This document shows positions 1-11,900 of a DNA stretch of 64,000 nucleotides, piece by piece. This DNA comes from Episyrphus balteatus (taxonomy: Eukaryota > Arthropoda > Insecta > Diptera > Syrphidae), in assembly GCF_945859705.1 (NCBI RefSeq), contig NC_079136.1, forward strand, positions 92,813,120 to 92,877,119, read 5' to 3'. The notes beneath the pieces are model-generated. The model worked only from the letters and a program-made list of their open reading frames with translations, made no database searches and had not been told where the DNA came from. A program made the position numbers and the translations under genes. The stretch's first letter is position 1; each line of letters begins with the position of its first letter.

Positions 1-767
1 AAAGAATAATAATTTTAGTTTAACTTTATCAATAATTTTATAATAAATGTAAAAAATTATTAAAAGTTAATTTTTAAAAATACAAAAAAATACTTTTTAA
101 ATGGTTTTAATCTCTAAATGAAGTATGTCATTTTGTTTCTGTTTTAACAGAAAGTTTTAAGATTTTTTAAATAGTTGGAGACGTTTGAAAAAATAAATTT
201 TTTTATATAAATATTTTCGAAAATTCTTCAAAAAATAAAATTGCGGTAGGTATGCCATTTTGATGAAATTAATTTTTTAACATATTCAGCCAAAATTTTA
301 AGTAAAAAAATTTAAATACATTTGTATTTTTTAAAATTGACTTGTTAAAATTTTTTTGTCAACTTTTAATTTAGGGCCACTAAAACGCATTTGTACAAAA
401 TTTTTGTATGAAATCGTTTTAGTGGCTTATGAGAAAGTCAGAAATCAAGAAAAAGATAAAAGTAGGATATAATATGCCACAGTACCTACTTGAATTTTTT
501 TTATCAAATCAACTCTTTTTTCAAAGTCATTAATTCAAGATGATCATAGTCGCCAGACTGTATAGGTGTGTATTTATTCAGTGATTTAATTTTTTTTTTG
601 ACTATTGGTCTAACTCACGCAACTCATAAATTACTCCCATTAATATCTCGCATATGTTTGATCGCCAGTTAGATCAACAGTTTTATATTTGAATATAACA
701 TCATGTGGAATTACCCATTATGAAATCCTTTTGTTCCTCGATTTTAACTCTTTAATACTCTTTACAG
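1..767. other. AT-rich stretch upstream of the first visible neprilysin exon
   Basis: Presumed intron of the neprilysin gene, whose earlier exons lie outside the window. It is AT-rich with poly-A and poly-T runs. No coding region or clear repeat was recognised. Confidence 0.4.
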
Positions 768-3700
768 CTACGAATGGGTAAATGATAAAGATGATGGAGG
801 AGAAAGTGAAGAAGGCGACTCCACTGGGTATGAGCAATTTCCCAAATAAAAAAAACGTACCTAAATTCTTCATGAATTGCACAAGAAACATACCTACATT
901 TATGTATCTACATTTAAGTGTTACGCCATATTTGTTGCATCATCTTTGAAACATTTGTATACCTCGGTTTGGGTTGATATAGTTGATTATATTAATTTCT
1001 TTAACTAGGTACCCATAAATTCCATTATGATACATTACTGAATGCTTTGAAAGTTTCAAAACTTTTCAAAAAAAAAAAACATCAAGCTAGCTGCCTGTAA
1101 TGTGTTTGTGTTAAATAACGGAAATCAAACATTAATTTATGTATGTTCTAGAGTTTTAACAAATTTTGTCTTTTGTAAAAGTGTTTATTCCAAAACCAAA
1201 TTATACTAACTAACATATTGCATTTTTTATTCAATATTTTTCAGTTTGGCCATATCAATTGGTTCACTTTATGTACGGAAACACTTTAAAGAAGATGCTA
1301 AACATATTGCCATGGAAATGGTTGATAGCATTAGATCTGTATTTTCTGGAATTCTTACCCAAGTTGACTGGATGGACGAGCAAACTAGAAAATCAGCTTT
1401 AGAAAAATTAAATTCCATGACAACTCACATTGGATATCCTGATGAAATAACTGATGATAGTAAACTAAGTGAATACTATGATAGTTTGGAAATTGATTCG
1501 GACAAATACTTTGAATCGTTCCTTAGAATGAACGTTTTTGGAACAGACAAGTCATTTAATAAATTACGTTTGCCTGTGAACAAGACTGATTGGATACGTC
1601 ATGCCAGGCCAGCTATTGTTAATGCTTTTTACTCGTCACTGGAAAATAGTATACGTAAGTTTCCGGTTATAAGTTTAAATTATCTACATACCTTTATAAG
1701 TTATTACAAAGCAGTTATTTTTATTACTTACAAACTATAAACTTAATTTACACTTTATAACTTTAATTAACACAACAAGTTAATTAAAGTAATTGCTGTA
1801 CTAAATGGTCAATAATCTATTTATCACAATTTCTTAACGCTCAAGCTTGCTCATGAATTTTTACTTTATGGCTTGTTTGTGATGTTTATGTATTAGTCCG
1901 GTCAAAATAGACATAAAACTGAAAATTGGTACAGATCATTGAAACGTCTTCTTAGTTCTAAACAATGGCAGCTACGAAAAAGCACATCTTTTTATGGAAA
2001 ACATCATGGGCTATAAAATTAATTTCAATTATTTCTCAAAAACCGCGTTTTAAAAAAATAAAGTACGAAAAACTGTTATTTTTGACTTTTGTCCAAATAA
2101 AAAAAAAATAGTTTTTTTAATAATTCCTCTGAAAAATTAAAACTGAATTATTAAATTAAATAGAAGACCGCATAATCTTTTCATTCTTAGATTTTTTTTC
2201 GATAACATCAACCATTTGACGAAAATAGTAAAAAGCCGATATTTTCGATATATACCCACCACTTTTTTAAACGCACTAAATTTCAAACGATAAGAAGTGT
2301 GACTACAGCATAATTTACTGGCTGAATACAATGGTGTAGCTGTGGCTGTAGCTTGCAGTACTGTTAAAATTTTACTGACGGAAAACCCTACAAAAGTTGG
2401 CGGCAGCTGAGCAAAAAGTTGAGAATTCTTCAACTTGCGCTACAAGCTACAGCCACAGCTACACAATTGTATTCAGGGGGTTAAGCTATTTACTATTTAG
2501 TCTATGGAGTGAGTAAAAAATATATTTCAAAAAATTCATATTTAACAAGTTAAGTACCAAAATTCGCAACTTTTGAATTTTTAACAAATAAAATATTAAA
2601 AAAAAAAAACAAGTTTTTATATACAAGTTTTTCAAATAAAACTTTTCAATAGGACTCACGGTTTAAGAGTAATATGCAAAATACCGTTATTTTCAACATT
2701 TGACATAATTTAAAATCACGATATCTTCTAAACGATTGCGCATAGAAAAAAAAAAGTGCCATAACATTTGTTTTTTTTTTATTACAGAACCTACAAGTCC
2801 TTCATATACTTTTTTTTATCGCTTCTTCCGTTTCAAAGTTATAAATGAAAAACCTACATTTTCGACATTTTACCTTGAATAGCTTTTTATGCACACATTG
2901 GTGACTTTTAACATTTTACTTTAATCGACGTTTCAATGCTCTGTAACAATTTTTAGCTCTATGCGTATAATTTTTGGGTTTGAACTTTTTTATGTCTATC
3001 TGGTTTGGACTATATTTTCTCATGAATATTTACCTACTAATTTTAATTAAAAACAAAAATCAAAACTTTTTCTGTATCTTTAGAATTTTTTACTTGACTA
3101 CTGACTACCGGTTTGTATGTATATTCCCCCATAACTTCAAAACTACTTATCACGATTTGACAAATGAGGTATCGTTGGTAGCGTCTTGATTGTCCGCTGG
3201 TTATACCGGTGAAAGGTTTTCTAATATGGAACTCTCTAGAGGTAGAATTTTTAATAAGATACGTATTTGCATAGCCGCTTTATACTTTGCTAGTACTTCT
3301 AGCGAATGTCATATAAGATAACCTAATATAGGATATAGCACATAACCAGCAAGAAGCTCCCAGGAAAACGTCTTTTTTCAAATTATGATAAATATTTTAG
3401 AAGTTATGAGGCTACATACATTCGTACACACATATGTAGGTACATATAAACTGTTAAATAAATTATCTTCCTTTCTGCTGCGTTACACTCAAGTAAAAAA
3501 AGAATAAGATACTAAAAAAGTTTCAAAATAATTGATAAATAATGATCTTCCACGAGTTAATTTACCAAACGGAATTGATAAGACATAGCAAATTTTCAAA
3601 AAACACATTTTTCGATTAAAAATCATTTTTTTTTCAAACAATTCTCAATAACTTTGGGTTTCTTTTTACAATTTGCCATACCTCTTATAGAATTCCCCGC

Positions 3701-4398
3701 TGGTATTTTGCAAGGACAATTTTTCCATGCTCAACGTCCTAAATACATGAACTATGGTGCAATTGGTTATGTTATTGGCCATGAAATAACTCATGGTTTT
3801 GATGATCAAGGAAGGCAATTCGATGTTAATGGAAATTTGGTTGATTGGTGGCAGGAAAATACAAAAGAAGCATATTTATCTAAAGCCAGATGCATCATTG
3901 AACAATATGGAAACTACACAGATAAATCAACAGGATTAAGTGTAAGAATATAGAAATCATATTCAAGTCACATAAATTAATCCTTTATTATTTTAGTTGA
4001 ATGGAATCAACACACAGGGAGAAAACATAGCCGATAATGGTGGAATTAAAGAATCATACCTTGCCTACAGGAAATGGGCACAGAAGAATGGTCCTGAGCC
4101 TAAGCTACCTGGACTTGATTTTAGACCTGAACAAATGTTTTGGGTATCAGCTGCACAAACCTGGTGTTCCATACAAAGAAAAGGTAAATTTGATAAAATT
4201 AAAAAATTCTAAAATGATATTTATAATTGATCTAAATTTTATTTAGAATCTTTGAAAATGCGCATCACAACTGGTGTTCATTCACCATCTGAATTCCGAG
4301 TTCTTGGTCCAATAAGCAACATGCAAGATTTCGCCAAAGATTTCCAATGCCCTGAAGGCTCACCAATGAATCCTGTGAAGAAATGTGAAGTCTGGTAG
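768..4398 (+). CDS. Neprilysin-like M13 zinc metallopeptidase, 3' portion (5' exons outside window)
   Basis: M13 peptidases are mostly type II membrane ectoenzymes that cut short bioactive peptides. Coding segments joined by GT/AG introns are 768-827 (tentative), 1245-1654, 3691-3941, 3997-4183 and 4247-4398, about 352 residues. Exon phases agree at each of these junctions; for example C|AA restores a Gln in the family motif before FPAGILQ. Exon 3 carries HEITHGFDD, the zinc-binding HExxH. Exon 4 carries GENIADNGG, which supplies the third zinc ligand Glu and the conserved Asp. The protein ends in CEVW, the usual M13 C-terminus with a late Cys and terminal Trp. The catalytic half is complete and has no frameshift, so the gene looks functional. 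Which insect neprilysin paralogue it is cannot be decided without the N-terminal half. The 60-nt first segment encodes an acidic stretch not expected in the family core and may be a cassette exon or a false call. Confidence 0.93.
2322..2476. repeat. Small inverted repeat in neprilysin intron
   Basis: Arms of about 35 bp (2322-2355 and 2443-2476) share CTGAATACAAT and TGTAGCTGTGGCTGTAGC and are separated by about 87 bp. This looks like a short MITE. No target duplication was identified. The rest of intron 1655-3690 shows only AT-rich sequence. Confidence 0.7.
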
Positions 4399-4503
4399 AC
4401 TACTTATTTTATGTATTCTATTCGTTTTCAATATAAAATGGAAGTTTATAGGTTTATAATTTTTTTTAATTTAGTTTTCGTTTTCCAATTAAATTATTTT
4501 GTA

Positions 4504-4560
4504 AATAAATTAATTATTCATAATAGACACAAATAAATGAAAAATATAGATAAAAATAAA
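4504..4560 (+). terminator. Polyadenylation signals of neprilysin
   Basis: AATAAA occurs at 4504-4509, 4532-4537 and 4555-4560, 105-160 bases after the stop codon. Any of them could direct 3' processing. Sequence 4561-4848 holds nothing else recognised. Confidence 0.5.
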
Positions 4561-4848
4561 ATTTTTTTATTGATAAACTATTTTCTGTAATTTTAAGCAT
4601 ACACTAGAGACTAGAGATTAGAGAAACCCTCGCCAGATTCGCAGAGCGTTTTTTTTTAATGTATTTTTTTTTTTGTATAAACCTTCTCTTAACAAACACA
4701 AAGACAATGTAAAAAGAATAAAGTCAATTGGAATTCCCGTTCGTTTGTTATAAGAGTACAAACAAACATTTACATTTTATGTATGCATAAATATGGATTA
4801 AAACATAATCAGAATATTACAATATCTGCTGCATATCTCCAGGGTAAC

Positions 4849-5314
4849 TAATGTTAAATTTTTTAATGATGTGAAATTTTTTAAATGGCGGTGTAGTTCA
4901 GGATGATAGTAAAATTCTGTGCTCCCATCGGGCGACCAACTAACTCCTACAGTTTTTAACCGATTGGGCTGAAATTTTGTGCGGAGCATAAAAATACTAT
5001 TCTCTAGTGAAGTACGTAGGATTTTTTTGAAATATTAATTTTTAAAGAAATGGCATTAGTTTGAAAAAATTATTTCATTCCAAAAACAAAATTCGTTAAA
5101 AAAAGACCATAAAATCGTTAAATTTTAATATTTCAAAAAAATCCTACGTACTTCACTAGAGAATAGTATTTTTAAGCTCCGCACAAAATTTCAGCCCGAT
5201 CGGTTAAAAACTGTAGGAGTTAGTTGGTCGCCCGATGGGAGCACAGAATTTTACTATCATCCTGAACTACACCGCCATTTAAAAAATTTCACATCATTAA
5301 AAAATTTAACATTA
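4849..5314. repeat. Fold-back element with ~195-bp arms
   Basis: Long inverted repeat: the left arm runs 4849 to about 5047 and the right arm about 5116 to 5314, with a ~70-bp loop. Arms match almost base for base, including CCGATTGGGCTGAAATTTTG on the left against its complement on the right with a few substitutions. The outer ends read TAATGTTAAA. It encodes no protein. It is probably a non-autonomous DNA transposon, and its transcript would form a long hairpin. Confidence 0.85.
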
Positions 5315-5434
5315 GCCTATTCTGTTACCTATTGATATACTTAATTAAACTAAACAAACACCAAAAGAAAATAATATTTCTTCTTTGTTTTATACGCTGA
5401 TGAAAATAACGCTTGATTTCGTGGTTTACAAGGT

Positions 5435-5492
5435 GTTATTACCCCTTAATAATGTCAGTAATATCTTGTCTTTTTCCAAATTTCAATAAGTG
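5435..5492. repeat. Left fragment of a TTAA-flanked element split by the BEL insertion
   Basis: The last ~55 bases before the LTR match the complement of 47843-47905 in the complete element at 47798-48507. The match continues on the far side of the retrotransposon at 13673-13734. This pair gives an empty site for the BEL insertion. Sequence 5315-5434 holds nothing else recognised. Confidence 0.75.
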
Positions 5493-5879
5493 TGAACAAA
5501 TCGCCAGTAAAATAAAAAAAACAACCGCTTCTTTTGGTAGCACAAAGTATTCTGTTTTATTCAAATTAAATCTACTCTACTCTATAACTATATCTTATCT
5601 CTATTTTACAAATACATTAACATCTACTTAAATTATCTTATCACTAGTTTTCTTAGGATTCTAAACTAACATTAATGTACATACAGATAACGACGCAAGA
5701 TACGATACATCCCTTTATTACTACCATATAGCTCACAGATGTATGTCAACAACACAATCGCTGAGTAAATATGGTAATGGTTGCAAGGGATGGATGTGAC
5801 CCAGCGTCGCTATTTATAGGTTTCTTATTTCTCTACCTAAACTATTCTTATAGGTAACTGTACTTATGGTATATGATTA
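5493..5879 (-). repeat. 3' LTR of the BEL/Pao element
   Basis: 387 bp, nearly identical to 13281-13667. On the minus strand it carries a TATA box (TATAAATAG, plus 5810-5818 region) and AATAAA (plus 5556-5561), so it has promoter and polyadenylation signals. It ends TGTTCA on the minus strand. Confidence 0.95.
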
Positions 5880-5880
5880 A

Positions 5881-5900
5881 ACATACTCCCCCCATTGACA
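5881..5900 (-). promoter_or_regulatory. Polypurine tract (plus-strand primer) of the BEL element
   Basis: On the minus strand the interior ends with AATGGGGGGAGTATGT directly before the 3' LTR. This purine-rich run is the normal plus-strand priming site for LTR element reverse transcription. Confidence 0.75.
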
Positions 5901-5919
5901 TCATGGTACAAGTGTCAAT

Positions 5920-8900
5920 TTAAGGAAGCGTGATGCTGGCAGGAAGAAATCTTGTTGGGAGTTGGCAGAATTGATGAAGTAGTTTTATGATTATGATGAT
6001 GACAATCATGAGTACGATCCATGTCACTATGCTCATTCCGTAATGCGTTACATGGTGAATATCTAAATCCACATCAACAGGGAAACCGAAAAACTGTGGT
6101 TGCATTCTGGGAATATTCCCAACAGCAATCGTAGTTGATACGTCTTTTAAAATCCTTGAACTTAATGTAGGAAGTTGGAAGGTTATGTTGACTGCAGGGA
6201 TTTCATAGGTCACATTCTGTCGGATTTTAGTAAACGCCACAAGCGTGACATCCGGAGTATATATATGGCAACCAGAATCCAGCTGAATAATTCCTTGATT
6301 TTTAATCAACTGTGTTTTTCGGAAGTTCTGACATTCAATTTCTATTGACTCTTCGGCTGGTACTGAATAGAGCCACGAATTACCCATGCTCAATTGAATC
6401 CATGTAGATGACGGTCGTTGGATTTTGATAATACAGGTTCCAGGTATTACTGTTTTCCTTAAAAGTAGCTCCACTTCACAAGGCGCTTGCTTCCCAATAT
6501 TAAAGATTGGTTGACTCTGGGGACATATCCAAACTGTATCGACGGATTTTATTCGATTACATTTCAGGAAGTCAACATCTCTAAGGTTGTAGTACCTTTT
6601 TCTAGATTCGCCTAGAAGTAAATGTTTGGAGCTTGTTTCGATGCTGATAAACCGTGAACCATGTAATGTTGGATAAGGGTGTACTTCAAATATTGTGAAG
6701 GCCTCACGATGTACTAGTGGGATTTTTATTTCGAACAGGATGTATTCTCGAGTTTTCTGTGCGGACGTTTCCAAGACATTGAATATCTCGCTGACCTCTT
6801 CTGCGGGTAATTTTAAATCATATGGAAGCTGATGTTTGATTTGACTCAGATGTTCTTGAAGTTGAGCACTTGTGATGATATGTTGTTGAGCACCATTGCC
6901 ATATGCCTTCAACATTCCTTGCTTTATTTCATCTTGGAAATGTTCAAACTCATCCATGATAAGGAATGCATACAGAAACCCGAAACTTAGTTGTTGTAGA
7001 TTCTCGCCTTGCTTCATCTTCTTCATTACAGCTTCAAAGTTAAATTGTATTTTTTCAAATTGTTCCTTTGAATGGTCATGTTGTTTCTTTAAAACGTTGT
7101 AAGTGACATCTTGAATTGAGGACATGTTCTTAAGAAGTTCCAAGTAATATGCATCATTTTTGCTTGTCGTCTTTACCTTTTCTTCTAATATTTGAGCATG
7201 TTCTTCATCCATTACTCCAAATAGCGCATGTTGGATAGCTCCAATGAAACTTAAAGGTGCTCTTTTGCGTCTTGTAAAGTGATTTCCAACGATAATTTTA
7301 TTGTTTTCAGTTATGGAAATCATTTTATGTCTCAACTGTTCCTGTATGTTGTGGTACCCGCTTGTTTGGTTAAATTCCCTTTCTGCACATAGCCATCGTA
7401 TTTGTAAAATAGTTTTGCTGACGTCATCATACCGCTTTATGTATGTGGTGAGATTGATGAAGGCTACTAGTGACCATGTAGACTTTTGTAGCTTAGCAAC
7501 TCCTTGATTTTCAAAGAATATTCCTGATCGATCTGCTAAGGTTGTTATTTCGAAAGTCCAAACTTGTGGTAAAACTAATAATAAGCTTAATATAGCTAAT
7601 AGACAATTTTTATTTTTTATTTTTTTACATTTTTTGTTACTATTTGACTCATTAACATGTTTTTCGTCTGACTTAAAATTTGTAATATTCATGTCTTTTG
7701 TTTTACATTTATTTTTTTCAACATTTTTGTTTTTTAATTTTTCATTAAAGTTTACATTTTCTATAGAATTGTTACCTTGAAACATTTCTTTAGGAAAAGG
7801 ACAAACCCTGTGTATCGATCTTTTCGAAACTCCATTGCTTGTCCTTATATCAACTATGCGACAAAGACCATCTTCTCCAAGAGATGTCTTTTCTACCCTC
7901 CCCCTTCTCCAACACATTGGCGGAACGTTGTCTTCTTTCAGGAGAACTAAGGTTCCCTCTTGAATATTATTAGAAGGATTTTGCCATTTATATCTCTTTT
8001 GCAACTCTGAAAGATATTCAAGCGACCACCTATTCCAAAATTCTTGGGTGTTGGAGCACACTGCCTTCCAATGCTCTCGAATACCTTTATAAGAGTTATT
8101 TTCATCAGAGTCTCTAAACGATATAAGGGGTTCTCCTATTAAGAAATGACCAGGGGTAAGGACTTGCATATCATTTGGATCATCTGATAAGGGAGTAAGG
8201 GGCCTTGAATTCAAGACAGCTTCGATTTGCGACATAAGAGTGGATAATTCTTCAAATGTCATAATACCTTCTGTACTACGATAGAAATGCTTTTTGACCG
8301 ATTTAACACACGCTTCCCACAAGCCTCCCACATGCGGAGATCTGGCAGGAATATTCACCCATTCGATCTCCCGTGTTGCGCAGAATTCTTTAAGCGAAAC
8401 ATTATCATCCATTAGCAGAACGTTAAGTTCATTTAAGCTGTTAGCTGCACCAACAAAGTTTGTACCATTATCAGAGTAAATTCTCAATGGGCAACTTCGA
8501 CGTCCTACAAATCTTTTCAGAGCACCAATAAATGATGCTGCTGTCAAGTCTGAAGCAACTTCTAAGTGAACTGCCTTAGTTGCAAAGCAAATAAAAACGC
8601 AGACGTAAGCTTTATCGATTCTTTTGCCACGGATTTTATGGTGAATTGATAAAGGACCAAGAAAATCGATTCCAACATTAAGAAAAGGTCTGGTTCTTAC
8701 GACTCTGTCTTCTGGAAGATTCCCCATAAATTGATGTATTTCCCGTGGATTTGCTCTGAAACATCTATAACATTTATGCACTACTTTCTGACAGAGTTTT
8801 TTGCCTTGCAAAGGCCAGAATTGTTGCCTTATAATGGCAAGTAGACCCTGTGGTCCAATATGTAAATGTTTTGTATGCAGCTGATTTATTAACATAAGAA

Positions 8901-11900
8901 CCCAATCGTCTGCATAAGGAAGCACAATCGGATGTTTCGCATCAAAGGCTAAATTTGAATTTTGTAGTCGTCCTCCTACTCTAATTAGCCCCTTGTGGTC
9001 TATAAAAGGTGAAAGAGTTTTAAGTTTAGAAGATGAGTTAACAATAGACTTAGATTTCAACAACTTTATTTCCTCTGGGAAGTGTCTTCTTTGAATGACT
9101 TTCGCAAGTAATATTAGGGCTTCTTTCTGATAGTAGACCCATACCTTTCTTTCTTTTTTAATCTTTAAGTGGATATATTTTAGTATATAAGCTACAACAT
9201 TTTGAAGAAAGTTAAAATTATTTTTATGATTAATGGTTTCGCAGATTGGATTAAAAATTGTAACAAGTGAGACTATTTGAAGTTTTTTAATCTCTGGAAG
9301 ATTTTCTATTGCAAGATGTGTTTCGGTATCTTCCGTTCCCGCAGTGTAATTTTTTATAAAAAGAGGGCCCTCAAACCACACAGTGTTGTTTACAATTTCA
9401 GAGGGATAAATTCCTCTTGAAACTATGTCAGCCGGATTGACTGACGTGGGAACATATCTCCAATTCCTTAAGTTGCAGTTGGTTTGTACATAATTGATAC
9501 GGTTCGCAACAAATACTTGGAGCGTAGCAGGATCCAATTTCAGCCAGCTGAGGACTATATTTGAATCTGAAAAATAGAAAATATTATTAATATTTATTTT
9601 TAAACAGTCGATAACAACCTTCATTAAGTCTATCAGTAGTACAGCAGCACAAAGTTCTAAGCGAGGAATCGTTAGAATTTTTACTGGAGCTACTCTAGAT
9701 TTCGAAGCTACTAATTTAACAACTACATTTCCTATTTTATCAATGGATTTTATGTAAATTGCGGCACCGTAAGCTTTAATTGATGCATCACAAAACCCAT
9801 ACAGTTCAATAACCTTTGAATGCTCTAACAACATGTGTCTAGGAATTTTTATTTTATTTAACTCATTCATTTCATATCTGAAACGCTTCCATGGTATTGC
9901 AATTTCATCTGGCACTGATGAATCCCAATCAATCTTCAATTTCCATAGATCTTGCAACAAAATCTTGGCTTTTACTGTTACAGGAGCTAATAATCCAAGG
10001 GGATCGAAAAGCTTAGCGATATCTGACAAAATATTTCGCTTCGATATTTTGTAAGTTGTATTCAAGTTGGACCTAATAAAAATTTCGTCTGTTGATGGAC
10101 TCCAAAACATACCAAGTGCTTTAACATTGTCCAAACTACCTTTGTTTAGGTCAACCGAAATCTGAAGATCTTCTTCCGGGAATGACTTAAGCAAATCTGT
10201 ATGGTTAGCGCTCCATTTTCTTAAATAGAATCCATGCGTTTTCAAAATACTATATACCTGATATTGCAGTGATTTTAACTCATCCAAGGAATCGCTTCCG
10301 GTCAATAAATCATCCATATAAAAATCAGATGATATTATCGCAGCAGCTTTTGGATATTTGGGTGTAGCAGACCTGGCTGTCATTTGCAAACATTTAGTTG
10401 CGAGATATGGAGCACAATTTGTACCGTATGTTACAGTTTTTAGTCGATATGTTTGTATGGGCTCTGATGGATTCCAACGCCAGAATATCATCTGGTAGTT
10501 ACAATCATTTTCTTTGACCCATATCTGTCTAAACATTTTTTCTATATCACCCGAAATAACATATTTATGTTTTCTAAACCTTAATAAAATATCAAAGAGG
10601 TTGTCTTGTAATCTAGGCCCAGTGTAAAGCAAATCATTCAACGATGTATTAGAGTGTGTTTTACATGAAGCATCAAAAACTACTCTTAGCTTGGTTGAAG
10701 TACTTTCAGGTTTCAAAACATAGTGGTGAGGAAGGTAATACCTCTCGCCTTCAACATTATTTACTAACTCCATGTGTCCAAGTTCCAAGTATTCTCGTAA
10801 GAAGGCATGGTATTGGATGCTTATCTCTGCATTTTTCTTTAGCTTCCGTTCGATTGCAAGAAATCTTCGTTTAGCAATGAGCTCTGAGTTTCCCAAATTT
10901 GCTTTATCAACTTTAAATGGAAGCTGAACCATAAATTTCCCATCTTCTTTTCTGCAAATACTTTTTTCGAAAATCTCTTCACACTGAATTTCTTCTTTGG
11001 TGAATCTAATATACTCATTGATTATTTCTTGCATTTCCCAAAATTTTTGGACTTTCTGGTCTAAACTGTTTTCTATATAGGAAGCTACCTTACAGAATAA
11101 AATAGGGTTTTCTATTAGAGCTGGACCACTTACAATCCAGCCAAGTGCTGTATTTTGCAGCATCATTTTATTATTGTTAAGACGTAGACTTTCTGGAAGT
11201 AAGATCTCATAGAATATCTCAGCGCTGATAAGCATATCAATCCCACTTGGAATAAAATAACTAGGATCAGCTAGTTTTATATATTCGGGTAAATTTTCAG
11301 CAACTACTTTCTTTGTGGGTAAATCTGAAATGATTTGTGGAACTACTAAAACATCTAAGTTAGTTTTATAATCTGACAGTTTAGATTTTATGCAGACGTT
11401 TAGTCTTTCCTTTATGTTTGAAATATTTTTGGCAATACCTTCGATGGTAGCATTTGCCGGAACACTTTTAATATTTAATTTTTTCTGCAAGGATTTTGTA
11501 ATGAAACAAACCTGAGAACCGTTGTCAAGCAGTGCTCGACAATTAATCCAGTTTCCTTGGCCGTCTGAAACTTGTATCCTTGCAGTTGAAAGAAGTATCT
11601 CTTTTTCTCTTTGTTCAAGGCGTGCATTGTTTGCCACTACACTCTTTGCTTCACTAAGCTCGGTTTCCTTGTGAAGCAGTGTATTGTGGTTACGATTGCA
11701 AATTCTGCAGTAATCTTCAGTGCATGTTTTGTTTGAATGGCCAGCCTTAAGGCAGTTGACACATAACTTATTCATATGAACCTTTTGCCACTTTTTTTCC
11801 ATATTCAAATACTTGAATATATTACATTGATGTGTAAAATGTGCTGTTTTGCATCCCATGACACATTTGGGTTTTGTGGAATCGGAATTCTTTCTAATAG

